NCBI GenBank assembly: GCA_024449915.1
Contig: JAMZAV010000105.1
Span: 496,001-560,000, forward strand
Source: Sweltsa coloradensis
Taxonomy: Eukaryota; Arthropoda; Insecta; Plecoptera; Chloroperlidae
Reading direction: 5' to 3'
Length of the DNA: 64,000 nt
The translations under genes were made by a program, and so were the position numbers. A model generated the notes under the pieces. It was not told where the DNA came from and did not search any database. It saw only the letters and a list, made by a program, of their open reading frames with translations. Below are positions 1 to 13,329 of this stretch, one piece after another. Every line of letters starts with the position of its first letter. The stretch's first letter is position 1.

Positions 1-289
1 ACCCGCCGAGACTAGAAGTACTTGATTCTCCAGGAGTACACACGTCAGCAGCTGAATGACATAGTCGAGCCCCAGTAGCATGAAGAGCTCCTTCATAGAG
101 AAGTCAAACAAGGGTAGTTCCTCGATGGAGCTGGGTCTCTGCAGGACCAGCGTCTCTAGGCTGTCGTGTGACACCACGCACGAGAAGCTGATGCTACGAC
201 CGGGCTGAGGCGCCGTCACTTCGTACAGTAGGTTGTACACGTAGCTCTCTAGAGACATCCGGTTCACGAGCGGACCGGCGGTCGCGTAT
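1..289 (-). CDS. DENND5: DENND5 coding exon 5 (truncated by window edge)
   Basis: Acceptor TTGTAG at 290-295. Encodes SLESYVYNLLYEV, then PLFDFSMKELFMLLGLD and LLTCVLLENQVLL, the start of the cDENN core. The frame is open to base 1, so the exon or gene continues outside the window. Confidence 0.92.
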
Positions 290-3200
290 CTACAACACAC
301 GGGCATTGCATAAGACATAAGACACCTGCAGTGCTGCCATTAGTGTAGGCACAAATATTTTCAAAGTTATGCAGATTTTTTAATTTAAATTAGATAAAAG
401 GCATTCGTTAAAATGTAATAAATACAGTACCAAATAAATATAAACATTATTGTTATTTATTTCAGTGAAACTAGGTAAGTATGTTAAACAAATTAAAATA
501 AAAAAGTACCTAACAATAAACAACAGAATAACAATCAATAAAAACAATCTGATACAATGCAGCTCTCAACAATGTAAGACATAACGATTCGGTATGAACA
601 CCTAGTGTTGCTACCTATCAAGTGTTGACATAATCATGAACAAGTCCTATAAGAATGAGGGCTCAACACTTATACTCGATGGTAAATGACTCAAATATAA
701 TACCGGTAATTATAATACTTTATACTTTCTTGATTGTTCTATCACTATCAGGTTTTGCATTTTTTTTTCAATTGATTGATGCCAAGTTTGAAACTGGCTG
801 TATCCAAACGGACTATAATAGGTTAAAATCTTGCAAGTAGAAACTAGTCAGGTAGGCAGGCGGCAATTTCCGTGTGGGAACACCAAATACTATCTAGGCT
901 ACTACTCTGTATCTGCATTCTGCCAAGGAATTAGTGGAATTAGAGTGAGTGAGAAAGCAAGTTAGTGAGTGATAAGTGAGTGTGCAAATGAGCTAGCTTA
1001 CTTACTAGTGTACTCCCTTAAAAAAGCGCCTTACATCCAAGAGTAGACATTAGACGATTAAGTGATTGAATTAGCTAGTGAGTGAATGAGAGTGTGTAGT
1101 GAGTAAGTAAATGAGTTAGTGAATAAGTGAGTGAGCAAGTGATAGTATGAGTGAATTAGCAAGCGAGTGAGTGAGAGCTAACATACTTATGTATGCCCTC
1201 CAGGAACTTCTGCGACGCTTGGACGTAAGGTAGCTGGCATACGAGTGCGATGCTCTTGGTGACAAAGAGCGAGTCCTTGGTTGTATCGTAATAGCTGAGA
1301 GCAGCGCCAGGGTGGTGAGCAGACAACTTGAAGTGGCGAGGAAGTGACCGGGTGTTGTGACTGTCCACCGCGCTGTGCTTGCGGCGGTTGCCCCCGGCAT
1401 TACTGCTGGATAGTTCGGTCAGGTGCATGGCCTGAGGGAGTAAAGAGGTTTCATATATTATTATGTTTAATTCAATGCTATATAAGACAATACCCCTCCA
1501 ACAGATAATAACTACTAACATTTTACCCAACCAAAAATATGCATGAAATAATTGTTTATTATGCTCTTAGGATGAAACAAACTCCATAATATGATAGAAA
1601 GAAGTGTGTATATAACCATGGCTAACCTGAAGTGTCTGCATAGCACTGCATATTTTACGGTTCCGTATCTCTTCGTAGAATACAAAGCTGAATCCATAAC
1701 ATCGACTGCCATCTTCTCGAGTGATTACGAAACTGTGAAACTGTGGTTTGATGGAGTGTTTCTGTGTACGGAACTGCAAGCCATGTGGTAGACAGAGCTG
1801 AAATAAATGATTAAACCATTATTGGTCACTGATCTCCATGTCTAAAATATCTATAACTTAACCAAAGCCATGCACCCGCTTCATCCCTAGCTAATTGTAG
1901 TTGTGGCGGCCTTTATGAGGAAAACCTAACTGGTGGACCAAGCATACTTCTCAGTTGGGAAACTTAGTAAATCCTAGCGTTCAACTGTACTTACCTGTAA
2001 TCAGCATGTGATTACACGGTTTTGTAAGCAAAGAACATGTCCACAGGTGAAAGATAATTCCATTAATTCAAAATTTAATTCAATTCTTGAAGCGACGATT
2101 CCAACGTGGTACAGGTAAGGGATTAGCATGTGAAAAATTTCACTACCAAGATATGTAAGGAGGCCCAATCCTCAAGTCACAGATCACCTTCAAACTTCAC
2201 TGGTATTAAGCAATAAGTTCAAGAACCCGTTCTGCGGTGAAGATAGCTAGGTTATAAATTGCCTAGCGTGTAGCACTTACCATGCAAACAGCATCCTTGT
2301 CAAATGGGTTTCCAGGAACATTGTCAGGGTAGTGCCCAAGAACTTGAGACTTGTATGATCGATCCAAAGGAGTTGACTGTAAATTATCGCCTGCAAAACA
2401 AAAAGAAGCATTATTAGATCCATGTAGAGTAAGCAGCACACATGTTTAATTCTTTATCCAGCATTTGTAGTAGGGTCCAGCAAGCATCTTGTTCCCATGG
2501 TTACCAAGCAAGAACATGTGCACTCTTCTACAGCCATAGATTATCAAATGTTATGATGACTTGACTTGGCATATTTGACATTTTGAATCCATAATCTAAA
2601 ATCATCAAATTTAGAAGAAAAAAAATTGTTACTTTTCTTAAACAGTTTTTTAAATGTAGGGCCTATCAGGATAGAGGATTCATGTCTGCATTATCTATTA
2701 AGTGATGTCAGTTGGTGGTGAAAAAAGAACTAACAGACAAATTGTTGTGATCACAATCCGTCTCTTAAATGTAAGTCCTCCATGTAAGCCGATGAGCCAC
2801 CCTTCACATGTTTAGCCGTGACCCCCATCAGGTAAATATCCATCGCTGCTTGAATGACAATACTTGAACAACATATCTCATGTTCATTTTTAACTGAAGA
2901 CCCAATTTGAAGTGAATGGATTTCCACCAATTATCGTAGACCTACCTTGGTTCTAGTATAACCTTGCGCTCGCTTCAAGTACCCCTACCCTCATTTTGCC
3001 CAACTCGTTGATTGACTCAAAAACTTATACGGAAGCTTGATGTCTCTTTGTGTTCTCTGTACTTTTAGGTGCGTGTTTGTCATGTGTATATCACTGAATT
3101 AGTATCTTTGTACTGGTGTTTGTAATAGGCGACAGAGAGACACACATGACTTGCATTGGCCTTCCTGCCCTATGGGCAGGTAAATTTCAATATATATAAA

Positions 3201-6200
3201 TAATAGTATATTCTAGGAAAGTTTTAGAAGACAGAAAAGAAAGGTTGTAAGCATTTCCCCAGTTTCCTTTGGGAGGCTGAAGCTACTTCAAGTTCAACTC
3301 CGGTCTACGCAATGAAGGCCCTACATTATGCTCAGTCCTCTCAATTGATGCACTGCAAGGCTAATAATGAGGAAGTTGCTTGAATGTGTTAAGAGTGAAG
3401 GCCAGTGCAGCAACAAAGCCACAACCTCAATGTTTACCAGTAATATTTTCTTCGTATGTATTTTATACAGAAAATTGAACCAAAATTATTTTGTTTTAAA
3501 AATTACGTATAAAATTATTTGGATTTCGGTTCTGTTTTCGGACCATATTTGAAAATGTACAGCCACCAAGATAGGCCTACTATAGACTCAGAATTCGTCA
3601 GAAACCTGCCTTACTCTAAAAACCTTTCTGAACATCTTTGTAATATCCATGTATCAATCTTATTGTGAACCAATAGGTAAAATTCATAGATAAGCAAGTA
3701 AGTAGTAAATTAGCAAAAACATTGGATATCAATGCAGGAGAATTGGCAAGGTAAAGGATTTATTTAATTGATTTATGTCCAGGCAGCTGTTTACCAATTA
3801 AATAAATACTTCTAACTCCCTATTTCATATACATTACCAATTTACTACAAAGTACAAAGCATAATAAATGAGCCCACTTCTAAAGAACTAAATTCTCTCA
3901 AAATTCTAGATTTAGCAACAAAATGTTGATGATTGCTACTCAAAGATTGCAACAAAATTAAGTTTTAACAGACTTAACTATAGAGAATTACATAATGAGA
4001 GTATGGACAGCAAAACAGCAAAACAAGCATGCCTACAATACAATTGTCATTATTATAAGATTTATTATTTAGGTCAAATTTATTTCTAATAGTATTGTAA
4101 TAGTTACTAGTAGGCCTATATTACTTAATATTATTATTGTCATATCATGTACTAAATTAATTTCTATTTCTTACCTGTTTTTAATCCACCATATAAACAT
4201 ATACTATAAACTTATTGTGGCCCACACCCAGGTCTACCTAACCTTTTTGGGCTTCCAGTAATTAACTACTTTGCTCACATGTATTAATTTTATACAACAA
4301 CTTTATTATGTATTACATATAGTACAACATGTGTATCTATTTAAACTGGAATAAAACTCATTATTGAAAAAAGAAAAAAAAGAAAAAATAAGAAAAATAA
4401 ATAAATAACACAGTTCCGGTATGGTACACAGTTTTAGTCTATACTAAAAACACTGTCAGCAACCTACTCAATATTCACTTTTTTTACTAGGATAACTTAG
4501 CAGGTAAACTTACTGGTACTGTTTATAATTATACCAGTTGTTCATCAGTAGCCTATGCACAATGGAAAGCATTGTTTGTTTTAACTATAATTCCCCCTGA
4601 TACCATTCTCAAAAAAGGCCCAGAGTTGTAATTAAGATGAAAGATTGCTTTGAAATTGTGATGATAGCAATTAGAACATGTCCTAGCATGCAAAGACAAA
4701 TTATTTGTTCGTTCCTACTGCACTAACTTTTCTCACCCAAGTGATCTCTACACATTAATATTTATACAGAGTAAAGGTTATGACCTTATTTCAGTTCGGA
4801 GCTGATTTTATTATCACAGACTGTGTGTGACAGGCAGCCATTAGCCGGTAACAAGATGAGTTCCAAGTTGGCAAACATGCAAAGTATTAGCTAGAGATAT
4901 GTAGGCTATGCTTGTAATGTGGATTGAGTTTGACATGTCTACAAGACTAAAAATCTTAATTAAAGATGTAATTTATTTCAATATTAAATTCCTTAAAGGC
5001 ACTTAAGTTAAAATTAGGATTTAATTTAGATTACAATTTACAAGCAGAGTCAACAAATTTAGAAAGTGGCATCTTAGAATTATGCTGATACATGGAGGGG
5101 GCTACCACCCCCTCTCACCCCTCAATACTCAAAATTGACCAATTTTGCACTTTGTTGTTAGTCAAATCAAAAGGAACTTTTGTAAATTACATCTGCATTA
5201 TACATTCATACATTGTAAACTGTTTTAATTGTACTAATTGTACCTATTTTATCAAATGAAACTTTTGTAAATATTGTAAATACTATGTAAATAATACTAA
5301 CAATTGTACAGATTTTCCTCATTGACAACTTCAAATACTCGCATGTCTATATGATGTGCATATGAGTGAACACTGTAGAAGGCTTACTTAAATAAATAAA
5401 TAAAATCTTACCTCAAAATGAGATTGGTTTGTTGTTTATAAATAAACAACATAATGATTATGATCTTAACTATATAATCATACATAAATGAAGTAGTGGT
5501 CCTTATGTGAAAAATGTGAAATTGGGCACTAGATGAAAATTGGTGGGAAAACTTTGACACTTGGAAAAATTTGCATGGAAAAATTAAAAAATTATATTTT
5601 TCATCATTTTGATTGCATAGCAACACTCACATATGCTATCTTTTATGCAATTTTAAATTAATTTTGTGCAACGTGTTGCGGGCCTAGACCTATAGGCTTA
5701 GTCTTTTTCTTGTTGCTAGCTTGAAAATTAATTTTTCCATCTTTGACCCTCAGACTTTGCACTGGTTTTGCCAGCCCTCACCTCCGCCCTCCCCCCTTCA
5801 ATTGTAATTTCCTAGACATCAATAAAAGTCATGGTAATGGCTGCGACTACCTACCCCTGATATTGCTTCTCTCTTCAAACTAGAAACTATTGTCACAGGA
5901 ATGAAAACCGCCCAAAGTTCATAGCATGTCACGAAAACCAAGCTGTAAGCTTGACTCGGACTAGGCCCTAATATTATTCATGTAGGCCTACTATTTCTGT
6001 CAGAACTCAGAATCCATATTTAAATTGTGTGTCTGTATAATTATTGAGGGCATCGGGTCAATTTTATGCCAGCTAGTAGGCATAAGCATGGTGTAAACAA
6101 TCCATGTTGCCATATGAATGCAATAAATGATTTATGAGTCTGAATAATATATTTACATTGTCCCCCAACAGGTAAAAATTTTCATTACGACGCTATACTG

Positions 6201-9200
6201 TAGGCCTATATATGAATTAATTATTAAACGGAAAGGCAACTTTTTGCCGACAAGGGCATTACTGTGTTGTGAACACATTGTAGAATGAATTGCTTATGGC
6301 ACAATGCTAATATAGATGAAAAATAAAGCCATTGAGTGGCAAGCAAGTATCTTGTACTAATAAACAACTCTGTTTGTTAAGCCAATAGTCTTCAATGAGC
6401 AAACATTGATACGTCCATGCGTTCATGCAAACAGTAGTGAGACACAGACCACATCCGGCTGCATCCCACACTAGAAGACAACATATCAAATTACTGGTAC
6501 ATCAAATTCATATATAGACATTATATATGGCCAAGTCAAAGTTTGATAGCCCTACAAGTTAATAACAATGTTCTAGGCCTAGATGCAATCATGATCCATT
6601 TAAACCGTGTTGTGTTTTGTTTGCATAAATTAGCATGGAAACAACAATGAATGCGATTGTATTTTAATTTCTAAATGTCAATTTCCTATGACCATGACCC
6701 ATTAGGTGACAACAAGATATAGGCCTATGAATATGATATGTCAGCAGTAAAAGTGGGTAGCCCAATATATTCACATGCAAAGCAAGACATGGGGGCAAGA
6801 ATGGGTGAAACATTAAAGATTTAATTCAATTTGATTAATTAATTTAATTTTTAATTTTATTAATAGCTACTAGAGTCCAAATAAAATCGGACATGTAGCC
6901 TAACCTTTTGCATGTTGCTAAGGGTCTGACTCGACATTTTTATAAGTTGATTTGGCTTAAGTATTTCTTGTCTCTTAATATGTCTATGAGAGTGGATAAA
7001 CGGTAAGTAACCTAGCTGATGATAAAATCAACATCAATCTCAATATATAGCCCATAGAAGTTAGCTGTTCCGGTGGGCTACTAGTTCAGATGTCCAGCAG
7101 ACCCGAGTGCAGGGTTGGATTAAGTAATTTCTGGATTTTACTCTATTGTAAATTATTTCCACCCTTGAGTGTTTCATGACTCAATTTTGTAACCAAACAA
7201 TGTGTATGCATAGCATGTCTGTGATGTTTCTTTCAGCAACATTCCTCTTATCTGTTCAGTCCATCCACAACAAGGTTTCATTTTGACAGCCTCTCTTACC
7301 CAACAGTGTGTGTTGTTGCTCCTATGTACAGTAATGTAATACCATAGGCTATATATGACCCATGAATGTCAGTAGGGCTACCGCTTTTACTCATAACACA
7401 ACTATAGGAAATATTAATTTTATTATATATGGCTCATTGCTCATTGGCCACTTACCATGTATATGTTGTGTTGGGAAATAGCCTAAGTCAGCTATTGGCC
7501 TACCTATTGTTTCACTCAAATTAGGCATGCTTATCATTTTTGAAAAGCCAATTCAATAATCCTTGAACATCTCTTGGTAGTCATAAGAGCATTTTCTTAG
7601 TTATGACTGTATCAGTTTTAATTACTGTAGTAATCATAAATCAATAATCATTCAATATACCGTAATACTATATTATTATTAATATATTGACCCTCCTTAT
7701 ATTATAATAATAATATCAGACAAAGGTAGGTACCGCCGTACTGGTACTCGTAACCTAAGATCAATGCTAGGAATATTTTATAAGCTACCGGTAGGTCTAC
7801 TGAAATAGATAGCTAATTGAAAACTAACTTTTCTTTCCAATACCAATTAAAAAAGCAATAATTAATTAGTGTTAAAACTCCAGGTACCCTACCTATCTTG
7901 TTTCATAGGGTACTTGAAAATAGATACCGGTAGGCCATACCTATACAATCTTAGCTTGAGTTTGAAATATGTCAAACAATCCAGATAAGTAAGAGTGAAC
8001 TGCTAATTGGTTCTTCAACCACTCAACAATAGGCCTATCAACTGATAACTAGGTAGGCATGAATGGCTACGAGGTAGAAGTACAGTGAGGCTATAATTTC
8101 AATGAGAACATGAACACAAACAAAGCTTTTTAATGGCTTACAGTAGGTTACGGTAACAGTCTGTACCAGAAAACATAATTTCCTCAGTCACCAACTCAGA
8201 ATCTAGGCTCTACACTACCAACTGCTAATTTAAAACACCTTAGAAAAGAGTAGATGTTGGTTTGAAAGCTGTGGTTTGAGGCCAGGTTAGTTTAGTGGAT
8301 GCTATAATGTAACAGGCTGTACTTGTAGGGGCTACTGTACGCTCATGAGTTTCCCATTTAATTAGGCCTACCTACCTCCAGATAGACTAGATAAGCTATT
8401 TCAACCGTATCCACATTTCTCTATTAGAGGTCTTCACTCTCACTTTCACTTTCAACACCGTGTAGCTTCTGGGCTTTCTCTAGGCTATAGACTTTCAAAA
8501 GCTCACCAATCAATAATAAACCATACAATTAGGGCCTAACTTAATTTATTTAAGAAAACCTAATTCTTACAATTTAGATATTCAAAGCTACAGAGTGATG
8601 TAGGCCCTACTGTGGATTTATTTTAGTGAATAGGTAATAATTTACACAAATTTGTATTGCTCTGAACAAATTAATGAATGATTCACTTAACTGACACAAT
8701 GGGCTGAGGGGTTACAACCGTAAGTGAATCATATTTGATGTGGATAATGATGATTGATGTAGACCAATCATAAATAAAACTAAATCTAAGAAATAAAACA
8801 TTGAAGTAGGTACCGGTAGATCACCAATACCCTTAGAATTCCAACTAGATATTTCCAGGTTACCTCTGTAGATCCCACCAACCTTAGGTTGTTACCCACC
8901 AAAATTATTTTTTACCACATAATCTAAAGCATAACACTAGGCCTACACTAATATGACAGTTTAAAAAATTATATCTTGTAACCATGATTTGAAATGAATT
9001 TTGATCCTGAAAATTGCAAAAATTGGCGTTTTGGGGAATTTCTTAAATCGCTTTAACCACGGCAGCTTATCTTTTGTTCCACATAGACTACATCACACCA
9101 ATCTAAAATGGTCCATTAGAAAATTGTCCCTTGAAACTGTGCATTAATATTTAATATACACTCAACTCAAACACGCAAAAATATGAATTCAGAAATCACA

Positions 9201-12200
9201 CCCCTTTTTGATACCTAATCACTAATCAGCATATTTTGACTGAACCACTTGCCCAAATTACAAAAACAAAATAGCGGATCAATTACAGAAGAGGTTGTCG
9301 AATAGGCCTCCGTCAATAATGGCCAACATTTTTTTACCAAAATCCTCCAAGGTCACGGGGCAGACATCAAGATTGTCCCCATGTTATTAATTATGGGAGA
9401 TTTTTGCCGATTGAACCTAGCTTGAAAATTAGTGCTCAAGCTTCACAAATTTGTTTTCAGGTCATGGTGGACCCAATTTTTTTTGTTATCCTATAAATTA
9501 ATAACTAGTTAGCCGGTATGTTTTTTTTTTTAGTTTAGCGGGTGAATACACCTGCAAGCAATTAACTGCACGTAGTAGGCCTACTTTATAAATTAATATC
9601 TAGGGTCCTACTCATTAGTCATTATGTACGACCAACTCAATAACCTAGGCGACCGGTTCCGATGATAGCCTCACTGTATTTAGGCCTACCTGATTCCAAG
9701 CTTAGGCTACCTTTTTTGACATACCTACTTTGCAGATCAAAAAGGCACTTGGGTTGGAATTGATAGCAAACTTTGTGGTTTAGGCCCGACATTCGGTGTT
9801 GTCTTTCAATAGAATAAATACGGTAACTTGTATCAATTCAAATGTGCATTATTTATTTTGATTCTGTCTATGCATATCCAAATTTAATTTGTACATTTAG
9901 GCCTACCTACCAATTTAATAAAGTCCACTATAGGCTAGAGTATTTAACCAATTAATGTAACAGCAGGTGTCAAAATTAACTTTTTTTGCCACCAGCCCTT
10001 CGGGCTAGTGGCAACAATAGTCCTCTAGCCCGAGAGCATTTTTACTAGACCGTAATCAAGTACTATGTTGTACAGTTATATTGATGTAAAACGATAATAC
10101 GTGAATGCTTGAAGTCACAATATTATTTGACGGATTTGATGAGTGCATGTGGGGACTAGGTTGTGATTGGAAACTATTTTCCCCCACACTAATAAGATGA
10201 GCCTTAATTAAGACAACTTATTTTGTGTACATACTTGGAACGATTTTCCATACTAATTAGCCCACAACTACTGGAAATTCGTAAGGTTATCGGCGGGAAA
10301 TATGAATGATGAATTTTAGAACGGCAATAGCAAACTCTGGAAAAAGTTCTTGCCCGTCGGGCTAGTGAAATGATATTTTTACTAGCTCGAGAAAAGCTTC
10401 ACTAGCCTCGGGTGAGCATTAATTTCGACCCCTATATAACAGTGTAAGTCATTAGGTCCTACACATATTAAGTAGGCCTAGGCTAGGTAGTTCATAGGCC
10501 TAATAGCCTGTCCTAAATTCTTAGTAAATTCACAAGTAGTAGCCCTACCTTTTTGTTCTGATAAAAATAAATTTAAATGATGCCCAACTTTGGATACTTA
10601 GGGGCTACTGCTTTCAGTAGCAAAATAACCAAGAGAAGCCCAAAAATGTGTAAAAATTTTAATTAACACTAACCCGGTATTATTTATAAATGAAAATGTA
10701 TCTCAATTCTCAACTAGGCCTAATAGCCTATTTGGTCATAACATTTGACAGACTACAATGATTCAAAGACATGCACATTTCAGAAATCATTGAAACTTTA
10801 ACTGTACCTTTAGGCCATTTATATAAATTTAGATGGGAAATTTACAACCCTTCTCTCCAAACTAATTAGAGTTGGCTGGCATGAGATTGTTTCTTCCCTG
10901 AATTGATTCCACCTTCTTATTGTAGAACCCAGAGAGCAATATTTGTCCACATCAGTGTTACCAATCCACATCATCAGTTTCTTATTGTGGTAATTTTCTT
11001 CCCAAACTTTAGGCCCTACTTCCCTAAGGTGTCCCCAGACTGAATGTCCTACAATCATGTTGTAGGCCTACTGCACAAAACCTGGACATACTGTATACAT
11101 TTTTGTTATGTTGTCCAGCAAATCCCAGCCTATAGCCCCAAGCTCATTTCTGTGAGGCTGTGCCTCCATCTATGTTAAACACTTTTCTGGCTGAGTCTCT
11201 TTTGAATCATTTCAACCAAAGCCGAGATGTCTATTTGAATCTTGATGTGTGATGAGCTTGTACACAGGCCCTCAAACTCACTTCCTTACTGCAGTCTTTC
11301 CAAGACCGTTGGATCAGCTTGGGCCAACTTTTTTTACAATGCCAAATCCAGCAATTTCACATTCATTTTGATTGAATCATTTTTTACCTCTAATTTTCAA
11401 CTAAATAACTTGAATCATTGAGAGGTTGTCTACAACAGGCATGTGCATGTCGTGATTTTCATATCATTGTCCCTTACAAGCTTTGGAAATAATTACTAGA
11501 AAAAACTTCTGTGGTACGTGGCCTGTAATTTACATGTAGGTAGGCTACCTAATAAAAGTTAAAGAGCCAAGCAATACATAATATTGTTTCTAAATATTAT
11601 CTAGAAAATGTGCTCTAATAGAAAAAGTAGGCTTCACATTTTAACTTGACACACAGGTGCAAACCACACCATTGGACAATTGACGGAGTTTGGATTAGCA
11701 TTTCAGATCAAACCCGGGCTGCATTCTGTATCAGAACTTGGTTGGTTCAAGCTCATCCAACAGACTTCATTCAATTTCATCATCCATTGCCATTTCCCGC
11801 TTCAGACAAGAGTCAGCTTGGGTTTTAAAACCGAATTTTCCCAATAGTAGGCCTATAGTATTTCTATCCTCCCTCAACCATATCTCTTCCACATCTTCAT
11901 GATTATCCAGAAATTGAGATGGAGTATTGGTTTGAGGAGCTTGGTAGAAAGATAGCACCAATAATTATTTGCTGTATTGTGTCTTATGTGTAAAAAAATG
12001 ACAAGCCCTCCCTGACCTAGCCTTGGTCTACCTTAATAGCCTTAATTAGTGAAACTCGCATACCTACCTATGAAAGCCATAAAAAAACAAGTTACCAAAG
12101 CAAAGACATACCTACCTAAGTCTTGTCCTATAGAAAACCAGAGGTACATGGTACACGGTTAGCCTGCAGCCTAAAGTACCTAGCGTTTACTGTTCAGCAT

Positions 12201-13224
12201 TATAGGCGTAGCTTCACGTGCTATTTAAAAAGATCGACCAATCACGATCAGACTAGGAAGCATTTGAGGCAAATGGATTTTGGTGCATCTCAACTTGGTT
12301 CATGTTCATGTTTTTTTACATGCAACGCTCAGCCACAATGCAGCGCATGTTGGAGTTGTTTATGATTGGACGGTGGTTGAAACAGGTAGCCTATTTTGAG
12401 GTTAGGTTTTTATTTTACTGTAGGCTAGGCCCTACAGTTTATGTTGTTATGGGCACTAAGTTTGATTTTAAGTTAACTAAAGATGTGGAAAAGGGACCAT
12501 CATTTGGGATGTGCATTCTCTTGGCTTGATTGTGCAAATCCATTTTTTAAGTATAGCAAGCAACATTGAACTGCAGCAAACACACAATGAAGTAATCACA
12601 CACAGCGCTCCAAACGCCGGTAAAGCTTCGCCTACAACGCTGAACACTAAACGTACCTTCAGCCTAACCAATTTTATCTATGTTCCTCAAACGGTAGGGG
12701 CCTAAGGGCTAAGACTAGGCTTATGCCTACAGTCAGGATAGGTTCTACCTAGATCATTCAAGGCCTAGGTACCAGCTAGCCTATGAGGCCCTGTCTATTT
12801 CCTAGGGCCTAGGCCTAGGCCTATGCTCAGTAGGGTCTAAAAGCTTCCAAAGGTAAGGCCAAGTAGGCCTAGGCTAGGCGCCACAGATTCATTCCTAAAT
12901 TCATTTCCCTAGAGGCAGGTTGACAAAATTACAAGTCTGGACACCAGGATTAGGGCCCTACCTATCTAACTCCTTAGTGCAAAGGCCTAGGTCTAGTAGC
13001 CCTAGGCTACATGTGTAGGGGAGGCATACGGTAATAGGCCTAGGCCTAGGTTAGGCCTTGCAACTGCCAAATAGGTTAGGCTATAGGGCTAGGAAGGTAG
13101 CCCTAGGTCTAAATGTTAACTTACCAGAGAAACGATCTGGTTCCAACCCCGAACCGAGATCAAGACCAGCTATGACGAAGTAGTCTGCAAACCTATTAGC
13201 TGCTGGGGCTGAAGATCCATTCAT
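1..13224 (-). CDS. DENND5: DENND5 (DENN domain-containing protein 5 / Rab6-interacting protein 1), 5' part, runs off left edge
   Basis: Five coding exons join in frame: 13125-13224, 2281-2390, 1627-1797, 1187-1431 and 1-289 (915 nt, 305 codons). All introns are GT..AG. The ATG at 13222-13224 opens the expected N-terminus (NRFADYFVIAGLD), followed by KSQVLGHYPDN, ITREDGSRCYGFSF, YEEIRNRKICSAMQTL, SLESYVYNLLYEV and PLFDFSMKELFMLLGLD. These match the uDENN region and the start of cDENN as I know them from vertebrate DENND5A/B. The family acts as exchange factor or effector for Golgi and endosomal Rabs (Rab6, Rab39) through DENN, RUN and PLAT domains; RUN and PLAT would lie left of this window. 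Compared with vertebrates it lacks the roughly 30-residue insert after GLEPD. Intron 1 is 10.7 kb. Identification is from remembered family sequence, not a search. Confidence 0.93.
1187..1431 (-). CDS. DENND5: DENND5 coding exon 4
   Basis: Begins with a polar Ser/Asn/Arg linker, then KDSLFVTKSIALVCQLPY, matching the uDENN to cDENN transition. Donor GTATGT at 1181-1186; leaves two bases of a codon. Confidence 0.9.
1627..1797 (-). CDS. DENND5: DENND5 coding exon 3
   Basis: Exactly 57 codons, phase 0 at both ends. Contains HSFVITREDGSRCYGFSF and YEEIRNRKICSAMQTL, the best-conserved uDENN signature in the gene. The donor GTTAGC is non-consensus at position 3. Confidence 0.93.
2281..2390 (-). CDS. 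DENND5: DENND5 coding exon 2
   Basis: Acceptor TTTTGCAG at 2391-2398; donor GTAAG below 2281. Encodes STPLDRSYKSQVLGHYPDN and NPFDKDAV, part of the uDENN module. Confidence 0.92.
5180..5405 (+). repeat. AT-rich block with (AATA)n tail, possible retrotransposon 3' end
   Basis: A run of TTGTAAAT-like words, then GTGAACACTGTAGAAGGC and an AATAAATAAATAAA tail. The layout resembles the 3' UTR of a non-LTR element, but no coding relic is attached. Weak call. Confidence 0.3.
8912..9548 (+). repeat. Dispersed ~640-bp repeat, copy 1
   Basis: Aligns along its length, in the same orientation, with 58630-59269. Shared blocks include TTACCACATAAT at the start, ATTATATCTTGTAAC, AATTGGCGTTTT, TTTTGTTCCACATAGA, CAATAATGGCCAACATTTTT, AAAATCCTCCAAGGTCAC and a shared end of T-run plus AGTTTAGCGGGTGAATA. 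No terminal inverted repeats or coding potential recognised, so the family is unknown. Confidence 0.8.
9968..10433 (+). repeat. Repeat with inverted ends and GGGCTAGTG hairpins
   Basis: The left end GTGTCAAAATTAA and the right end (reverse complement GGGTCGAAATTAA) are imperfect inverted repeats. Inside, CAGCCCTTCGGGCTAGTGG and CCCGTCGGGCTAGTG form short hairpins near each end. Probably a non-autonomous element; boundaries approximate. Confidence 0.45.
12690..13110. repeat. AGGCCTAG-rich low-complexity tract
   Basis: Dense overlapping copies of AGGCCTAGG, TAGGCCTA, CCCTAGG and similar words, including a triple CCTAGGCCTAGGCCTA run near 12804-12822. It lies just inside intron 1, 15-430 bases after the DENND5 donor. 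A similar tract lies upstream of TBC1D19. Confidence 0.7.
13125..13224 (-). CDS. DENND5: DENND5 coding exon 1 (start)
   Basis: ATG followed by a short Ser/Ala stretch and NRFADYFVIAGLD; ends after one base of a codon at the consensus donor GTAAGT (13119-13124). No other in-frame ATG in this exon fits the family start. Confidence 0.9.
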
Positions 13225-13247
13225 AGCTGAAGGCCTCGCACTGCACG

Positions 13248-13265
13248 TCACTTTGAACACCACAT
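13248..13265 (-). CDS. Short upstream ORF in DENND5 5' leader
   Basis: An ATG at 13263-13265 opens a five-codon ORF (MWCSK, then TGA) ending 23 bases before the DENND5 start. Whether it is in the mRNA depends on the start site, which I place near 13,285. Such uORFs can lower translation; no direct evidence here. Confidence 0.3.
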   Translation of the reverse strand: MWCSK

Positions 13266-13310
13266 TCGTTTTTGAGGATATTTGCACAACACGAAGCAAA
13301 TACGCGTTGC

Positions 13311-13317
13311 CTTTATA
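13311..13317 (-). promoter_or_regulatory. TATA-like box upstream of DENND5
   Basis: TATAAAG on the minus strand, about 90 bases upstream of the DENND5 ATG. A start site roughly 30 bases downstream (near 13,285) would give a leader of about 60 bases. No splice acceptor is needed between it and the ATG. Inference from motif and distance only. Confidence 0.35.
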
Positions 13318-13329
13318 ACATTCTAGACA

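Larger units (their letters stand above)
2391..13124 (-). other. DENND5 intron 1 (10.7 kb)
   Basis: No supportable exon seen. It holds a dispersed 637-bp repeat (8912-9548), a short-hairpin repeat (about 9968-10433), an (AATA)-tailed AT-rich block near 5180-5405 and very many TAGGCCTA-type palindromes, densest in the last 400 bases before the donor. Confidence 0.8.

Noticed and set aside
10819..11058. Minus-strand ORF of 79 codons in DENND5 intron 1
   Set aside because: Not matched to any known family and not in phase with DENND5 exons; could be an old mobile-element relic but unsupported.
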